Source: Tsukamurella tyrosinosolvens (GTDB taxonomy: Bacteria > Actinomycetota > Actinomycetes > Mycobacteriales > Mycobacteriaceae). Taken from it: a DNA stretch of 64,000 bases. Position 1 is the stretch's first letter; each line of letters begins with the position of its first letter. The position numbers and the translations under genes were made by a program. The notes beneath the pieces were generated by a model. It did not search any database and was not told the origin of the DNA. It saw only the letters and a program-made list of their open reading frames with translations. Below, piece by piece: positions 53,830 through 62,672 of the stretch. The stretch is from the NCBI RefSeq assembly GCF_900104775.1, contig NZ_FNSA01000003.1:1612001-1676000 (forward strand), in the 5' to 3' direction.

Positions 53830-54366
53830 TTACCTCGACGAACGAGTCCCGGTCCGTCCTGGGCTGGCGCCCCGCGTCGTCGTGGAGCGCTTCGGTGGGT
53901 GCAGGAGCAACCACACCAGGTAGCCGATGGAGCCCACGAGCGCGACGAGGAAGAGGATCAGGATCGTCGACTTGGCCGCGGTCTCGGTGGGATCGATGAC
54001 GGTCACGACGAACGTCGCCGCCTGCAGCACCAGGATCAGGCCGCCGGTCCACAGGAAGAAGCCGGAGAGGATCTCGTCGAACGCGGACCGGTGCTCCGGC
54101 GCGAGCCAGTAGTCGCGCCGCGGAGTGTTGACGACGGCAGCGGGGAGGCGCGGCGCCGCCAGCGCCAGGGCGGCGAACAGGACCGCGATACCGGCGGCGA
54201 TGCCCGCGTGCAGCGACACGGCCTCGGCGCGCGGGGTCCACGAGTCCGGCTGCCCGGACAGGCCGAAATGGGTGGGGAACGGGTCGGGCCCGGAGACGGC
54301 CGCCCACGACGCCGCAGCGGCGTACGCGAGGACGGTTCCGAGGAACGACCACCACCGCACGCGCAT
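53830..54366 (-). CDS. Small DUF1648-type membrane protein (paralogue 3)
   Basis: 178 residues from ATG 54366 (GTG at 54372 possible). Four hydrophobic segments: MRVRWWSFLGTVLAYAAAAS, GPDPFPTHFGLSGQPDSWTP as the DUF1648 signature, then RRDYWLAPEHRSAFDEIL and two helices. A basic Arg/Ser/Thr tail ends it. First gene of a three-gene leftward unit: paralogue 3, paralogue 2, arr, with paralogue 1 further downstream. It diverges from the OsmC gene. Confidence 0.7.
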   Translation of the reverse strand: MRVRWWSFLGTVLAYAAAASWAAVSGPDPFPTHFGLSGQPDSWTPRAEAVSLHAGIAAGIAVLFAALALAAPRLPAAVVNTPRRDYWLAPEHRSAFDEILSGFFLWTGGLILVLQAATFVVTVIDPTETAAKSTILILFLVALVGSIGYLVWLLLHPPKRSTTTRGASPGRTGTRSSR

Positions 54367-54459
54367 GTTCACAACGCTACCGGTCTCCCGCCGCGCGGGG
54401 CGGCCGAGCCCGGCCCTCCGAACGCTGGTCGCGGACGGTGCTGCCGTAGATTGGTGCAT

Positions 54460-54897
54460 ATGGCCGACGACACGAACGCGCAGGCACCGTCCACCGAACT
54501 CTGGGTCGAGCGCACGGGCGTGCGCCGCTATACGGGGCGCAGCTCGCGGGGCGCCGAGGTGCTGGTGGGCTCGGCGGACGTGGAGGGCGTGTTCACCCCC
54601 GGTGAGTTGCTCAAGATCGCCCTCGCGGCGTGCAGCGGCATGTCCACCGACCACGTCCTGGCCCGCCGCTTGGGCGAGGACTACGACGCCACCGTCCGCG
54701 TCTCCGGCGACGCGGATCGGGAGAACGAGGTCTACCCCGAACTCAACGAGGTCCTCGAGCTCGACCTGTCCGAGCTCGACGAGGCCGCCCAGGAGCGCCT
54801 GATCACCGTGGCCCGCCGCGCCGTCGACCAGGTGTGCACCGTCGGTCGCACGCTCAAGGCCGGCACGACGGTCAACCTCGACATCGTCGCGGAGTAG
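54460..54897 (+). CDS. OsmC/Ohr-family peroxidase-like protein
   Basis: 145 residues from ATG 54460. OsmC fold with the two redox cysteines Cys58 (LAACSGM) and Cys126 (DQVCTVGRTL); GRSSRGAEVLVGS is the typical first strand pair. Family members reduce organic hydroperoxides. The position before acyP and smc matches mycobacterial Rv2923c. acyP follows after three bases, so they are cotranscribed. Confidence 0.88.
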   Translation: MADDTNAQAPSTELWVERTGVRRYTGRSSRGAEVLVGSADVEGVFTPGELLKIALAACSGMSTDHVLARRLGEDYDATVRVSGDADRENEVYPELNEVLELDLSELDEAAQERLITVARRAVDQVCTVGRTLKAGTTVNLDIVAE

Positions 54898-54900
54898 CGA

Positions 54901-55182
54901 GTGCCCGACGAACAGGCGCGGATGACGGCGTGGGTGCACGGCCACGTGCAGGGCGTCGGGTTCCGGTACTGGACGAAGACTCAGGCCCTGGAGCTGGGCC
55001 TGCTCGGTTACGCTGCGAACCAGCCGGACGGACGTGTGCGCGTCGTGGTCGAGGGCGACCGCTCCACATGCGACACTCTGCTGCAACGCCTGTGGTCGGG
55101 GGACACTCCGGGCCGGGTCGATCTGGTCGTGGAACTGTTCGGGCCCGCACGAGGCGGGCTCCCGTCGTTCGAGGAGAGGTGA
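54901..55182 (+). CDS. acyP: Acylphosphatase
   Basis: A 93-residue enzyme from GTG 54901. VHGHVQGVGFRYW contains the substrate-binding Arg22, and GYAANQPDGRVRVVVEGD contains the catalytic Asn40. It hydrolyses carboxyl-phosphate bonds such as acyl phosphates. In mycobacteria the same gene precedes smc; here three further genes have been inserted between them. Confidence 0.93.
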   Translation: MPDEQARMTAWVHGHVQGVGFRYWTKTQALELGLLGYAANQPDGRVRVVVEGDRSTCDTLLQRLWSGDTPGRVDLVVELFGPARGGLPSFEER

Positions 55183-55185
55183 GGC

Positions 55186-56016
55186 ATGCAGCCGCCCATC
55201 CCTGAGAACCGCCCGGTGGGCGACATCCCCGGGCCGGAGTCGAACTACATGCCCGTCCCCGGGATGCCCCCGGAGCTGCACCTCCCGGACACGGGGGAGA
55301 CGCCGCGGCGCCCCGGGCGGATGCGGCAGCAGGACGAGAACACGCAGGCCCGCCCGGAGACGGTGGCCGAGGCCCGCGCCCGGCAGCGCGCACAGCGGCA
55401 GCGCGCCGAGGACGAGCAGCGCGAGGCCGCCGAAGCCGCCGCCGCGGCCGCGAAGAAGAGCCGCCGCCGGAAGCAGATGATCGGCGCCGGGGTCGGCGTC
55501 GGCGTGGTGGGCGCGATCGCGCTCCTCTACGTCGCGATCCCGGACAACGACAACACCCAGAACGTGAACACGCAGACGGCGTACTGCACCGTCGACGGCG
55601 ATCAGGTGGTCTCCGACGACTACTGCTCGCGGGGCACGTACAACCCGGTGACCGGCTTCATCTTCCTCAACGGCATGAGCTACCGGTACAACTACGGCGG
55701 CTCCTACAACAACGGCCGCATCACCGGCGGCAGCTACGACCGGCCCGCCAACACCGCCTTCCGCACCTCTTCGGGCGCGGCGGTGGACCCGGCCAAGACC
55801 ACCTCGTTCGGCACCAACGGCCAGACGAACGCGGCGAGCAAGCCCGCGCCGCCCGCCGCCGGCTCGCGGACGGGGTCGGGGAGCGGCTCGGGCAGCGGGA
55901 ACACCAACGCCGGCAGCAACAGCGGATCCAGCGGCAAGAACATCGATCGCGGCGGCCTGGGCACCACCAGCAAGGGCGGGAGCTCCAAGGGCGGCTCCGG
56001 ATCGAGCGGCTCCTAG
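55186..56016 (+). CDS. Single-pass membrane protein with Gly/Ser-rich C-terminus (DUF1190/YjfM-like position)
   Basis: A 276-residue protein. A Pro-rich and then Arg/Gln/Ala-rich cytoplasmic part is followed by one membrane helix near 97-120 (MIGAGVGVGVVGAIALLYVA). A small extracellular domain has two Cys (AYCTVDG, DDYCSRG) and Tyr/Asn repeats, and about 75 Gly/Ser/Asn-rich residues end it. The Cys-spaced domain and the two downstream genes suggest the role of YgiB/YjfM (DUF1190) of E. coli, but sequence similarity is faint. Its stop overlaps the next start by one base. Confidence 0.6.
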   Translation: MQPPIPENRPVGDIPGPESNYMPVPGMPPELHLPDTGETPRRPGRMRQQDENTQARPETVAEARARQRAQRQRAEDEQREAAEAAAAAAKKSRRRKQMIGAGVGVGVVGAIALLYVAIPDNDNTQNVNTQTAYCTVDGDQVVSDDYCSRGTYNPVTGFIFLNGMSYRYNYGGSYNNGRITGGSYDRPANTAFRTSSGAAVDPAKTTSFGTNGQTNAASKPAPPAAGSRTGSGSGSGSGNTNAGSNSGSSGKNIDRGGLGTTSKGGSSKGGSGSSGS

Positions 56017-57221
56017 TGCGGCGCATGCGGGGAACGCCCCGCGAGGGCTGGCAGCGGACCGTCGAATCGCAGGGCCTGGTGTTCGGCACCCCCGCGCGCG
56101 ACGGTGCCGGCGACAGCAGGAACTACTGGGACGAGTCCGTGTTCTACGAGTTCGACATGGACGAGGTGCTCTCGATCGAGGCCCAGGTCGAGGTGCTGCA
56201 TTCGATGTGCCTCAAGGCCGTCGAGAACGTCATCCTCACCGAGCGGTACGCCGACTTCGGCATCCCGGAGTGGGCGTGGGGCGCGATCGAGGAGTCGTGG
56301 AAGCGGCAGGATCCGCACGTCTACGGCCGCTTCGACCTGCGCTACGACGGCCGGCGGCCCGCGAAACTTCTGGAGTACAACGCGGATACGCCCACCTCGT
56401 TGCTGGAAGCCGCTGTGGTGCAGTGGTACTGGTTCCAGGACACCGCGCCCGACAAGCGTTCCTGGGACGAGGGCGGCTACGACCAGTGGAACTCGCTGCA
56501 CGAGGCGCTGGTCGCGCGCTGGGGCGAGATCCGCAACGTCATCCCGCCGTCGGAGCTGCACTTCACCTGGTCCGGCGCGGACGCGACCGGCGAGGACCAC
56601 GTGACCACCGGCTACCTGCAGGAGACGGCCGCCGAGGCCGGCTTCGACACCGTCGGCCTGCCCATCGAGGACATCGGCTGGGACCACGACCTCACGACCT
56701 TCGTCGATCTCGAAGACGCCCCGATCCATTCGGTGTTCAAGCTGTACCCGTGGGAGTGGATCCTCGAGGACGACTTCGGCAAGCGGGTCGTCGAATCGAT
56801 CCCCGCCACCACGTGGATCGAGCCGCTGTGGAAGGCGATCCTCTCCAACAAGGCGATCCTCGCGGTGCTCTGGGAGATGTACCCCGACCACCCGAACCTG
56901 TTGCCCGCCTTCATCGACAGCCCCGGCTTCCTCACCGAGTACGTCAAGAAGCCCAAGCTCGGCCGCGAGGGCGCGAACCTCACGATCGTCGACGGGGGCC
57001 GCGAGACGGCCACCGGCGGCGTCTACGGCGCCGAGGGCTACGTCTACCAGATGTTCGACCCGCTGCCCGAGTTCGACGGCTACCGCCCCGTGATCGGCGC
57101 CTGGGTCGTCGGCGACGAGTCCGCCGGCATCGGCATCCGCGAGACCTCCGGACTCATCACCGACGACGGTGCCGCCTTCATCCCGCACCGCATCACTCCG
57201 AAAGGCACGACCGCATCATGA
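56016..57221 (+). CDS. Glutathionylspermidine-synthase-like ATP-grasp protein (YgiC/YjfC family)
   Basis: 401 residues from GTG 56016 (ATG 56025 also possible). Strong likeness to E. coli YgiC: YWDESVFYEF, LLEYNADTPTSLLEAAVVQWYWF, FKLYPWEWILED, SNKAILAVLWEMYPDHPNLLPA, KPKLGREGANLTI and GIGIRETSGLITDD. Only the ligase (ATP-grasp) half of Gsp synthetase is present, without the amidase. Glutathione is not expected in this group, so the substrate is likely another peptide or thiol conjugate. Coupled on both sides to the DUF1190-like and DUF350 genes. Confidence 0.85.
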   Translation: MRRMRGTPREGWQRTVESQGLVFGTPARDGAGDSRNYWDESVFYEFDMDEVLSIEAQVEVLHSMCLKAVENVILTERYADFGIPEWAWGAIEESWKRQDPHVYGRFDLRYDGRRPAKLLEYNADTPTSLLEAAVVQWYWFQDTAPDKRSWDEGGYDQWNSLHEALVARWGEIRNVIPPSELHFTWSGADATGEDHVTTGYLQETAAEAGFDTVGLPIEDIGWDHDLTTFVDLEDAPIHSVFKLYPWEWILEDDFGKRVVESIPATTWIEPLWKAILSNKAILAVLWEMYPDHPNLLPAFIDSPGFLTEYVKKPKLGREGANLTIVDGGRETATGGVYGAEGYVYQMFDPLPEFDGYRPVIGAWVVGDESAGIGIRETSGLITDDGAAFIPHRITPKGTTAS

Positions 57222-57676
57222 ACACGACCCTCCTCGCCGCCGCAGACCTGGGCACCCTGGGCAAGGGCATCGGCGCGATCTGCTTGTACGCCCTCGTCGG
57301 CCTGCTGCTCATGGTGGTCGGCTTCTACGCCGTCGACCTCTCCACGCCCGGCAAGCTGCGCGACCTGGTGAAGGCTGGCAAGCCCAACGCCACCTACATC
57401 ACGGGCGCGGGCATGCTCTCGATGGCGTTCATCATCGTCGTCGCGATCTACGCCAACTACACCGGCGGCGGCAACCTGCTGGACGGCGTCATCTACTCGC
57501 TGGTCTACGGCGTGGTCGGGATCATCGCGCAGATCGTCTCCGTGCGCGTCCTCGACCTGGTCACGGGTGTCGACATGGACGAGCTCATGTACTCCGAGGT
57601 CTTCCTGCCGCAGGCCCGCGTGATCGCTGCGTCGCACGTCGCGCTCGGTCTGATCGTGGCGATGGCCGTCCTCTGA
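57218..57676 (+). CDS. DUF350 membrane protein (YjfL-like)
   Basis: The ATG at 57218 overlaps the previous stop, giving 152 residues with four membrane helices: [55 protein letters not shown] and [19 protein letters not shown]. YjfL-type DUF350 proteins are encoded beside YjfC- and YjfM-like genes in E. coli as well, so this is the third member of a conserved module. smc follows 25 bp later. Confidence 0.82.
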   Translation: MNTTLLAAADLGTLGKGIGAICLYALVGLLLMVVGFYAVDLSTPGKLRDLVKAGKPNATYITGAGMLSMAFIIVVAIYANYTGGGNLLDGVIYSLVYGVVGIIAQIVSVRVLDLVTGVDMDELMYSEVFLPQARVIAASHVALGLIVAMAVL

Positions 57677-57701
57677 CGGTCACCGCCTAAACTGGCGTTT
57701 C

Positions 57702-60700
57702 GTGTATCTCAAGTCGCTGACACTGAAGGGCTTCAAGTCCTTCGCTTCGGCGACGACTCTGCGCCTCGAACCGGGCATCACCTGCGTCGTCGGGCCCAAC
57801 GGCTCGGGTAAGTCGAACATCCTCGACGCCCTGCGCTGGGTGATGGGCGAGCAGGGCGCGAAGGGCCTGCGCGGCGGCAAGATGGAGGACGTCATCTTCG
57901 CCGGCACCTCCGGCCGCGCGCCTCTGGGCCGCGCCGAGGTCACGCTCACCATCGACAACTCCGACGGTGCGCTGCCCATCGACTACTCCGAGGTCTCCAT
58001 CACGCGGCGCATGTTCCGCGACGGCGCTGGCGAGTACGAGATCAACGGCACCAAGTGCCGCCTCATGGACGTGCAGGAGCTGCTCTCCGACAGCGGCATC
58101 GGCCGTGAGATGCACGTCATCGTCGGCCAGGGCCAGCTCGCGGCGATCCTCGAGTCGAAGCCCGAGGAACGTCGCGCCTTCATCGAGGAGGCGGCCGGCG
58201 TGCTCAAGCACCGCCGCCGCAAGGAGAAGGCGGTCCGCAAGCTCGACTCCATGCAGGCCAATCTCGCCCGCCTCACCGACCTCACGACGGAGCTGCGCCG
58301 CCAGCTCAAGCCGCTGGGGCGGCAGGCCGAGGTCGCCCGTCGGGCGCAGACCATCCAGGCCGATCTGCGCGACGCCCGCCTGCGTCTTGCGGCCGACGAC
58401 CTGGTGCGGCGGCGTGCCGAGCTGGCGGATCAGAGCGGTAACGAGGCGGCGGTGCGTCTCGAGCAGAATGAGGTTGCCGAGCAGCTCGACGAGGCGAACG
58501 CGCTGGTCGCGGAGCACTCCGAGGCCGTCGCCGCGCTGGACCCGGCGGTGAAGGCCGCGGGCGAGGGCTGGTTCTCGCTCTCCGCGCTCGCCGAGCGCGT
58601 CTCGTCGACCGAACGCATCGCCTCCGAGCGCGCCCGCCTGCTGTCCGAGCCCGTCCAGCACGCCCCCGGCCGCGACCCCGACGAGCTGGAGGCCGAGGCC
58701 GAGCGCGTCGCCGAGGAGGAGGCCGAGCTCATCGAGGCCCTCGAGGAGGCCGCCATGATCCTCGAGGAGGCCACCGAGGAGCTCGCGTCGCGCGAGGAGT
58801 CCGCCCGCGACGCGGAGAAGGCGCACATGGCCGCGGTCGCGGCGATCGCGGACCGTCGGGAAGGGCTCGCGCGCCTGGCCGGCCAGGTCGAGACCCTGCG
58901 CACCCGCGCCGAGTCCGTGGAGGCGGAGTCCGGGCGGCTCACCGCCGCCATCGCGGAGGCTGTGGAGCGCGCCGAGGCCGCCGAAGCCGAGTTCGAGCAG
59001 GTCCAGGGGCAGATCGCAGAGCTCGACGCCTCCGAGGCCTCGCTCGACGAGCACCACGAACGCAGCGTCGCGGCCTACAACGCCGCCAGCGCGCGGGTCG
59101 AGGAACTGCGCGCGTCGGAGCGGGAGGCCGAGCAGAAGGTGGCCTCGCTCGTCGCGCGCATCGAGGCGCTGTCGATGAACCTGGACCGGGGCGACGGTGC
59201 CGCGTGGATCGCCGAGCACGTCGACGGCGTGACGGCCGCCGTGTCGTCGCGGCTCTCCATCCGTGCGGGTTACGAGAAGGCCGTTGCCGTCGCACTGGGA
59301 CCGGTGGCGGAGGCCGTTGCGGCGGGCTCTCGGAATCTGGCCGTTTCGGCCATCGACAAGCTCCGCGACGCGGACGGCGGACGGGCGTCCGTCGTCGTCG
59401 AGGGCGTCGCGCCCGGCACGGTGCCCACGGGCCCCCTGCCCGACGGTGCCGTCTGGGCCGCGTCGTGTGTGACCGCCCCGTCCTCGTTGGAGGGGGCCGT
59501 GACGGCGGCGCTGGCCGGGTACGTGCTCGTCGGCTCAGTGGCGGACGCGGTGGCCGTGGTCGCCGAGCGGCCCGAGCTGCGGGCCGTCACGTCTGACGGT
59601 GACGTCATCTCTCACGGGGTGCTGACCGGCGGCTCCGCGGCGCGGCAGTCGACGCTGGAGGTGCAGAAGTCGATCGACGCCGCGGAGGCGACGCTGGGGG
59701 AGACCCGGCGTTCGGTGGAATCGATCTCCGCTGCTCTGGCCGGCGCTGCAGAGGAGTTGGCGTCGCGGCGCGAGGTCACGGAGTCGGCGCTGGCGGCGCT
59801 GCACGAGTCGGATGCGCAGCTCGGCGCGATCTACGAGCAGCTGGCCCGGCTGGGGCAGGCGGCGCGGAGCGCGCGCGACGAGGCCGAGCGTCTGGTGGCG
59901 CAGCGAACCCGGATCGAGGGCTCGCGGGACGAGACGCGGGCCGCGCTGGTCGAGCACGAGGAGCGCCTGCGGCTCGCGGAAGAGCTGCCCGAGGATTCGG
60001 TGTCCGTGGGCACGGACGAGCGGGACGCGGCTGCTGCCGCCCTGGCCGCGGCGCGGTCGGTGGAGATGGAGGCGCGCCTGGCGCGCCGCACTGCCGAGGA
60101 GCGTGCGGCCGGCGTGCGGGGCAAGGCCGAGGGGCTTCGACGGGCCGCAGCTGCCGAGCGGGCTGCGCGGGAGCGGGCGGAGGCGGCGGCTGCTGCGCGC
60201 CTGTCGGCTGCTGCCGTGGCTTCGTCGGTCGCGGAAGGCGCCGCGCTGGTGTCCTCGCGACTGGGGCGCGCGGTGACGAGGGCTGCTGCGCATCGTGATG
60301 CGCTGGAGGCATCACGCGCCCAGCGCGCCGGCGCGCTGGATGTCGCGCGGCAGGAGAGCGTGGCCCTGACGGCTCGACTGGCCCAGCTGACGGATGCGGT
60401 GCACCGCGACGAGGTGGCGCGGGCCCAGGCGGCGCTGCGGATCGAGCAACTCGAGGAGCAGGTGGTGGCGTCGTTCGCGATGTCGCCCGACGACCTGGTG
60501 GCCGAGTACGGGCCGGACGTTCCGCTGCCGCCGTCCGCGCTGGAGCTGGAGGAGTACGAGGCGGCGCGGGAGCGCGGCGAGACTGTGGTGAAGCCACAGG
60601 GGCTCCCGTTCGACCGAGCGGTGCAGGAGCGGCGTTTGAAGCTCGCGGAGAAGGACCTGGCGACGCTGGGGCGGGTGAACCCGCTGGCGCTGGAGGAGTT

Positions 60701-61286
60701 CGCGGCGCTGGAGGAGCGCTACAACTTCCTCTCCACGCAGCTCGAAGACGTGAAGTCGGCTCGAGAGGACCTGCTGAGCGTGGTCGAGGAGGTGGACGCC
60801 AAGATCCTGCAGGTGTTCACCGAGGCGTGGGTGGACGTGGAGCGCGAGTTCGTCGAGGTGTTCAAGACCCTGTTCCCGGGTGGCGAGGGCAAGCTGATCC
60901 TCACCGAGCCGGGGGACATGCTGACCACCGGCATCGACGTCGAGGCCCGCCCGCCGGGCAAGAAGGTCAAGCGGTTGTCGCTGCTCTCCGGCGGCGAGAA
61001 GTCCCTGACCGCCGTCGCCATGCTGGTCGCCATCTTCCGCGCCCGCCCGTCCCCGTTCTACGTGATGGACGAGGTCGAAGCCGCGCTGGACGACACCAAC
61101 CTGCGCCGCCTGATCTCGCTGTTCGAGCAGCTCCGTGACAAGTCCCAGCTCATCGTCATCACCCACCAGAAGCCGACGATGGAGGTCGCCGACGCACTCT
61201 ATGGCGTGTCGATGCGCGGCGATGGCATCACCCAGGTCATCAGTCAGCGCATCCGTGGGCAGGAGTTGGGGGCTCTGCCGGTGTAG
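57702..61286 (+). CDS. smc: Chromosome segregation ATPase SMC
   Basis: 1194 residues from GTG 57702. The N-terminal head has Walker [10 protein letters not shown] at 31-39. Two long coiled-coil arms flank a hinge around residues 500-640 ([35 protein letters not shown]). The C-terminal head has the signature [11 protein letters not shown] near 1093 and Walker [12 protein letters not shown] near 1122. With ScpA and ScpB it compacts and aligns the chromosome arms from ParB sites. It is the last of the conserved block in this window; the next genes are unrelated and less GC-rich. Confidence 0.97.
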   Translation: MYLKSLTLKGFKSFASATTLRLEPGITCVVGPNGSGKSNILDALRWVMGEQGAKGLRGGKMEDVIFAGTSGRAPLGRAEVTLTIDNSDGALPIDYSEVSITRRMFRDGAGEYEINGTKCRLMDVQELLSDSGIGREMHVIVGQGQLAAILESKPEERRAFIEEAAGVLKHRRRKEKAVRKLDSMQANLARLTDLTTELRRQLKPLGRQAEVARRAQTIQADLRDARLRLAADDLVRRRAELADQSGNEAAVRLEQNEVAEQLDEANALVAEHSEAVAALDPAVKAAGEGWFSLSALAERVSSTERIASERARLLSEPVQHAPGRDPDELEAEAERVAEEEAELIEALEEAAMILEEATEELASREESARDAEKAHMAAVAAIADRREGLARLAGQVETLRTRAESVEAESGRLTAAIAEAVERAEAAEAEFEQVQGQIAELDASEASLDEHHERSVAAYNAASARVEELRASEREAEQKVASLVARIEALSMNLDRGDGAAWIAEHVDGVTAAVSSRLSIRAGYEKAVAVALGPVAEAVAAGSRNLAVSAIDKLRDADGGRASVVVEGVAPGTVPTGPLPDGAVWAASCVTAPSSLEGAVTAALAGYVLVGSVADAVAVVAERPELRAVTSDGDVISHGVLTGGSAARQSTLEVQKSIDAAEATLGETRRSVESISAALAGAAEELASRREVTESALAALHESDAQLGAIYEQLARLGQAARSARDEAERLVAQRTRIEGSRDETRAALVEHEERLRLAEELPEDSVSVGTDERDAAAAALAAARSVEMEARLARRTAEERAAGVRGKAEGLRRAAAAERAARERAEAAAAARLSAAAVASSVAEGAALVSSRLGRAVTRAAAHRDALEASRAQRAGALDVARQESVALTARLAQLTDAVHRDEVARAQAALRIEQLEEQVVASFAMSPDDLVAEYGPDVPLPPSALELEEYEAARERGETVVKPQGLPFDRAVQERRLKLAEKDLATLGRVNPLALEEFAALEERYNFLSTQLEDVKSAREDLLSVVEEVDAKILQVFTEAWVDVEREFVEVFKTLFPGGEGKLILTEPGDMLTTGIDVEARPPGKKVKRLSLLSGGEKSLTAVAMLVAIFRARPSPFYVMDEVEAALDDTNLRRLISLFEQLRDKSQLIVITHQKPTMEVADALYGVSMRGDGITQVISQRIRGQELGALPV

Positions 61287-61318
61287 TGGCATACGGATTG
61301 TCGACCACCAGTTGTATT

Positions 61319-61333
61319 GCTGGTTCTACCAGC
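61319..61333 (+). other. Small stem-loop after smc
   Basis: GCTGGT-TCT-ACCAGC, a perfect six-base inverted repeat 33 bp after the smc stop, with no T-run. It sits at the point where base composition changes and may be part of a weak terminator or the junction of an inserted segment. Confidence 0.25.
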
Positions 61334-61444
61334 GGTGTGGACGGAGCACCCGATGAAGGTGCCTTCTGGTGACGGGGATATTCCTGATGTGGCTCGGTGG
61401 GGAGCGTGCCGTCACACGAGCTGCGAAAGGATAGGATTCCGTCC

Positions 61445-62551
61445 ATGGGGATCGAACCGCGCCAGGACGGGCTTTCGAGGACCGGCGCAAGGATCGTAGA
61501 TCTATTCGCAGGACCCGGCGGGTTGGATGTGGCTGCAACGTGGCTTGGACTCGATTCCGTTGGCGTGGAGCTTGATCCTGACGCGATAGCTACGCGACGT
61601 GCGGCCGGGCTCCGAACTCGGCCGGGTGACGTGCGCGATGTCGTACCGGATGACTTTCCAGGTTGCACCGTCCTAGCCGCTGGTCCTCCGTGTCAGACCT
61701 TCACTGTCGCCGGGCGCGGTTCCGGGCGGCTTTCATTGGACCTGGTACTCGATCTCGTGGGGTTGGTGGGAGAACGAAGAATCGACCAAGCGGCTTCTGC
61801 AACAGAGGCGTTGGATGACCAGCGGACGGGTTTGGTGTTGCAGCCATTGATCTGGGCGATGACTGCGAGGTGGCCGTATTCCGCGATCGTTTTGGAGCAG
61901 GTTCCGGCCGTACTTCCGGTTTGGGAGGCGATGGCTGATGTGTTGCGCGATCAAGGCTACGGTGTAGCGACTGGGGTACTGAACGCGGAGCAGTTCGGGG
62001 TTCCTCAGACGCGCCGGCGAGCTGTGCTGATCGCTCGCCTCGGTGCTGGCGACCGTGAAGTGTCACTGCCGAAGCCGACTCACAAGAGGTTCCGCGGGGT
62101 GGATGACACGGCGGGTCTGCTGGATTGTGTGACGATGGGGGATGCGCTCCCGAATCTTGGAGATTTCGAGATCGTTTCAAATTACGGAACCGGTGGAGAT
62201 CCGCGTGCGCGTGGCCGCCGGACTGCCGATCAGCCTGCATTTACCGTCACTGGGAAGATTTCTCGCAATCGGTTACGCAGCCGTAATGGCACCGAAGGGC
62301 GTCTCAGTTCCGCTCAGTCAGGGGTGCTGCAAACGTTTCCTTTGGACTATCCGTGGAGCGGGCGCAATGTTGCGCAGCAGATTGGAAACGCTATCCCGCC
62401 CTTGCTCGCGCTCCATGTTCTCGTTTCTGCGCTCGGCCTGTCCGGCGTTGAGTTGAAGGAAGCAGTCGAGGTGTCGCGACGGCCGTGGTTCGGTCGGCGT
62501 GACTTGCCTGCGAAAGTTATGATTCGTGATGTTGAAACAGCTTCGTTGTAA
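61445..62551 (+). CDS. DNA C5-cytosine methyltransferase
   Basis: ATG 61445 preceded by AGGATAGGA gives 368 residues; a GTG at 61397 is possible. Motif I DLFAGPGG at 19-26, motif IV GPPCQTF with catalytic Cys83, a motif VI variant LEQVPAV with Glu151 (usually ENV), motif VIII QTRRR at 188-192, and motif X QIGNAIPP at 312-319. The target-recognition region between VIII and X is short. It methylates a specific cytosine in DNA and is probably the modification half of a restriction or defence system. Lower G+C than its neighbours suggests acquisition. Confidence 0.92.
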   Translation: MGIEPRQDGLSRTGARIVDLFAGPGGLDVAATWLGLDSVGVELDPDAIATRRAAGLRTRPGDVRDVVPDDFPGCTVLAAGPPCQTFTVAGRGSGRLSLDLVLDLVGLVGERRIDQAASATEALDDQRTGLVLQPLIWAMTARWPYSAIVLEQVPAVLPVWEAMADVLRDQGYGVATGVLNAEQFGVPQTRRRAVLIARLGAGDREVSLPKPTHKRFRGVDDTAGLLDCVTMGDALPNLGDFEIVSNYGTGGDPRARGRRTADQPAFTVTGKISRNRLRSRNGTEGRLSSAQSGVLQTFPLDYPWSGRNVAQQIGNAIPPLLALHVLVSALGLSGVELKEAVEVSRRPWFGRRDLPAKVMIRDVETASL

Positions 62552-62672
62552 TGGTTGCGGCAGTTGGTTGATCTGTATTTTCTTCGATTGTTCGGCGGTG
62601 TGCTGCGGTTGGTGCAGTCTCTGGTTACGATTCGATCGTGAGTGAGGGGCGAGGATGCTCGGGGGAGGATGC

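Noticed and set aside
56016-57221. True glutathionylspermidine synthetase
   Set aside because: Only the ligase half is present and glutathione is not expected in this group; kept as a family-level call.
61287-61444. tRNA or integrase attachment site at the island border
   Set aside because: No cloverleaf-like sequence or direct repeat pair was found; only a short stem-loop is visible.
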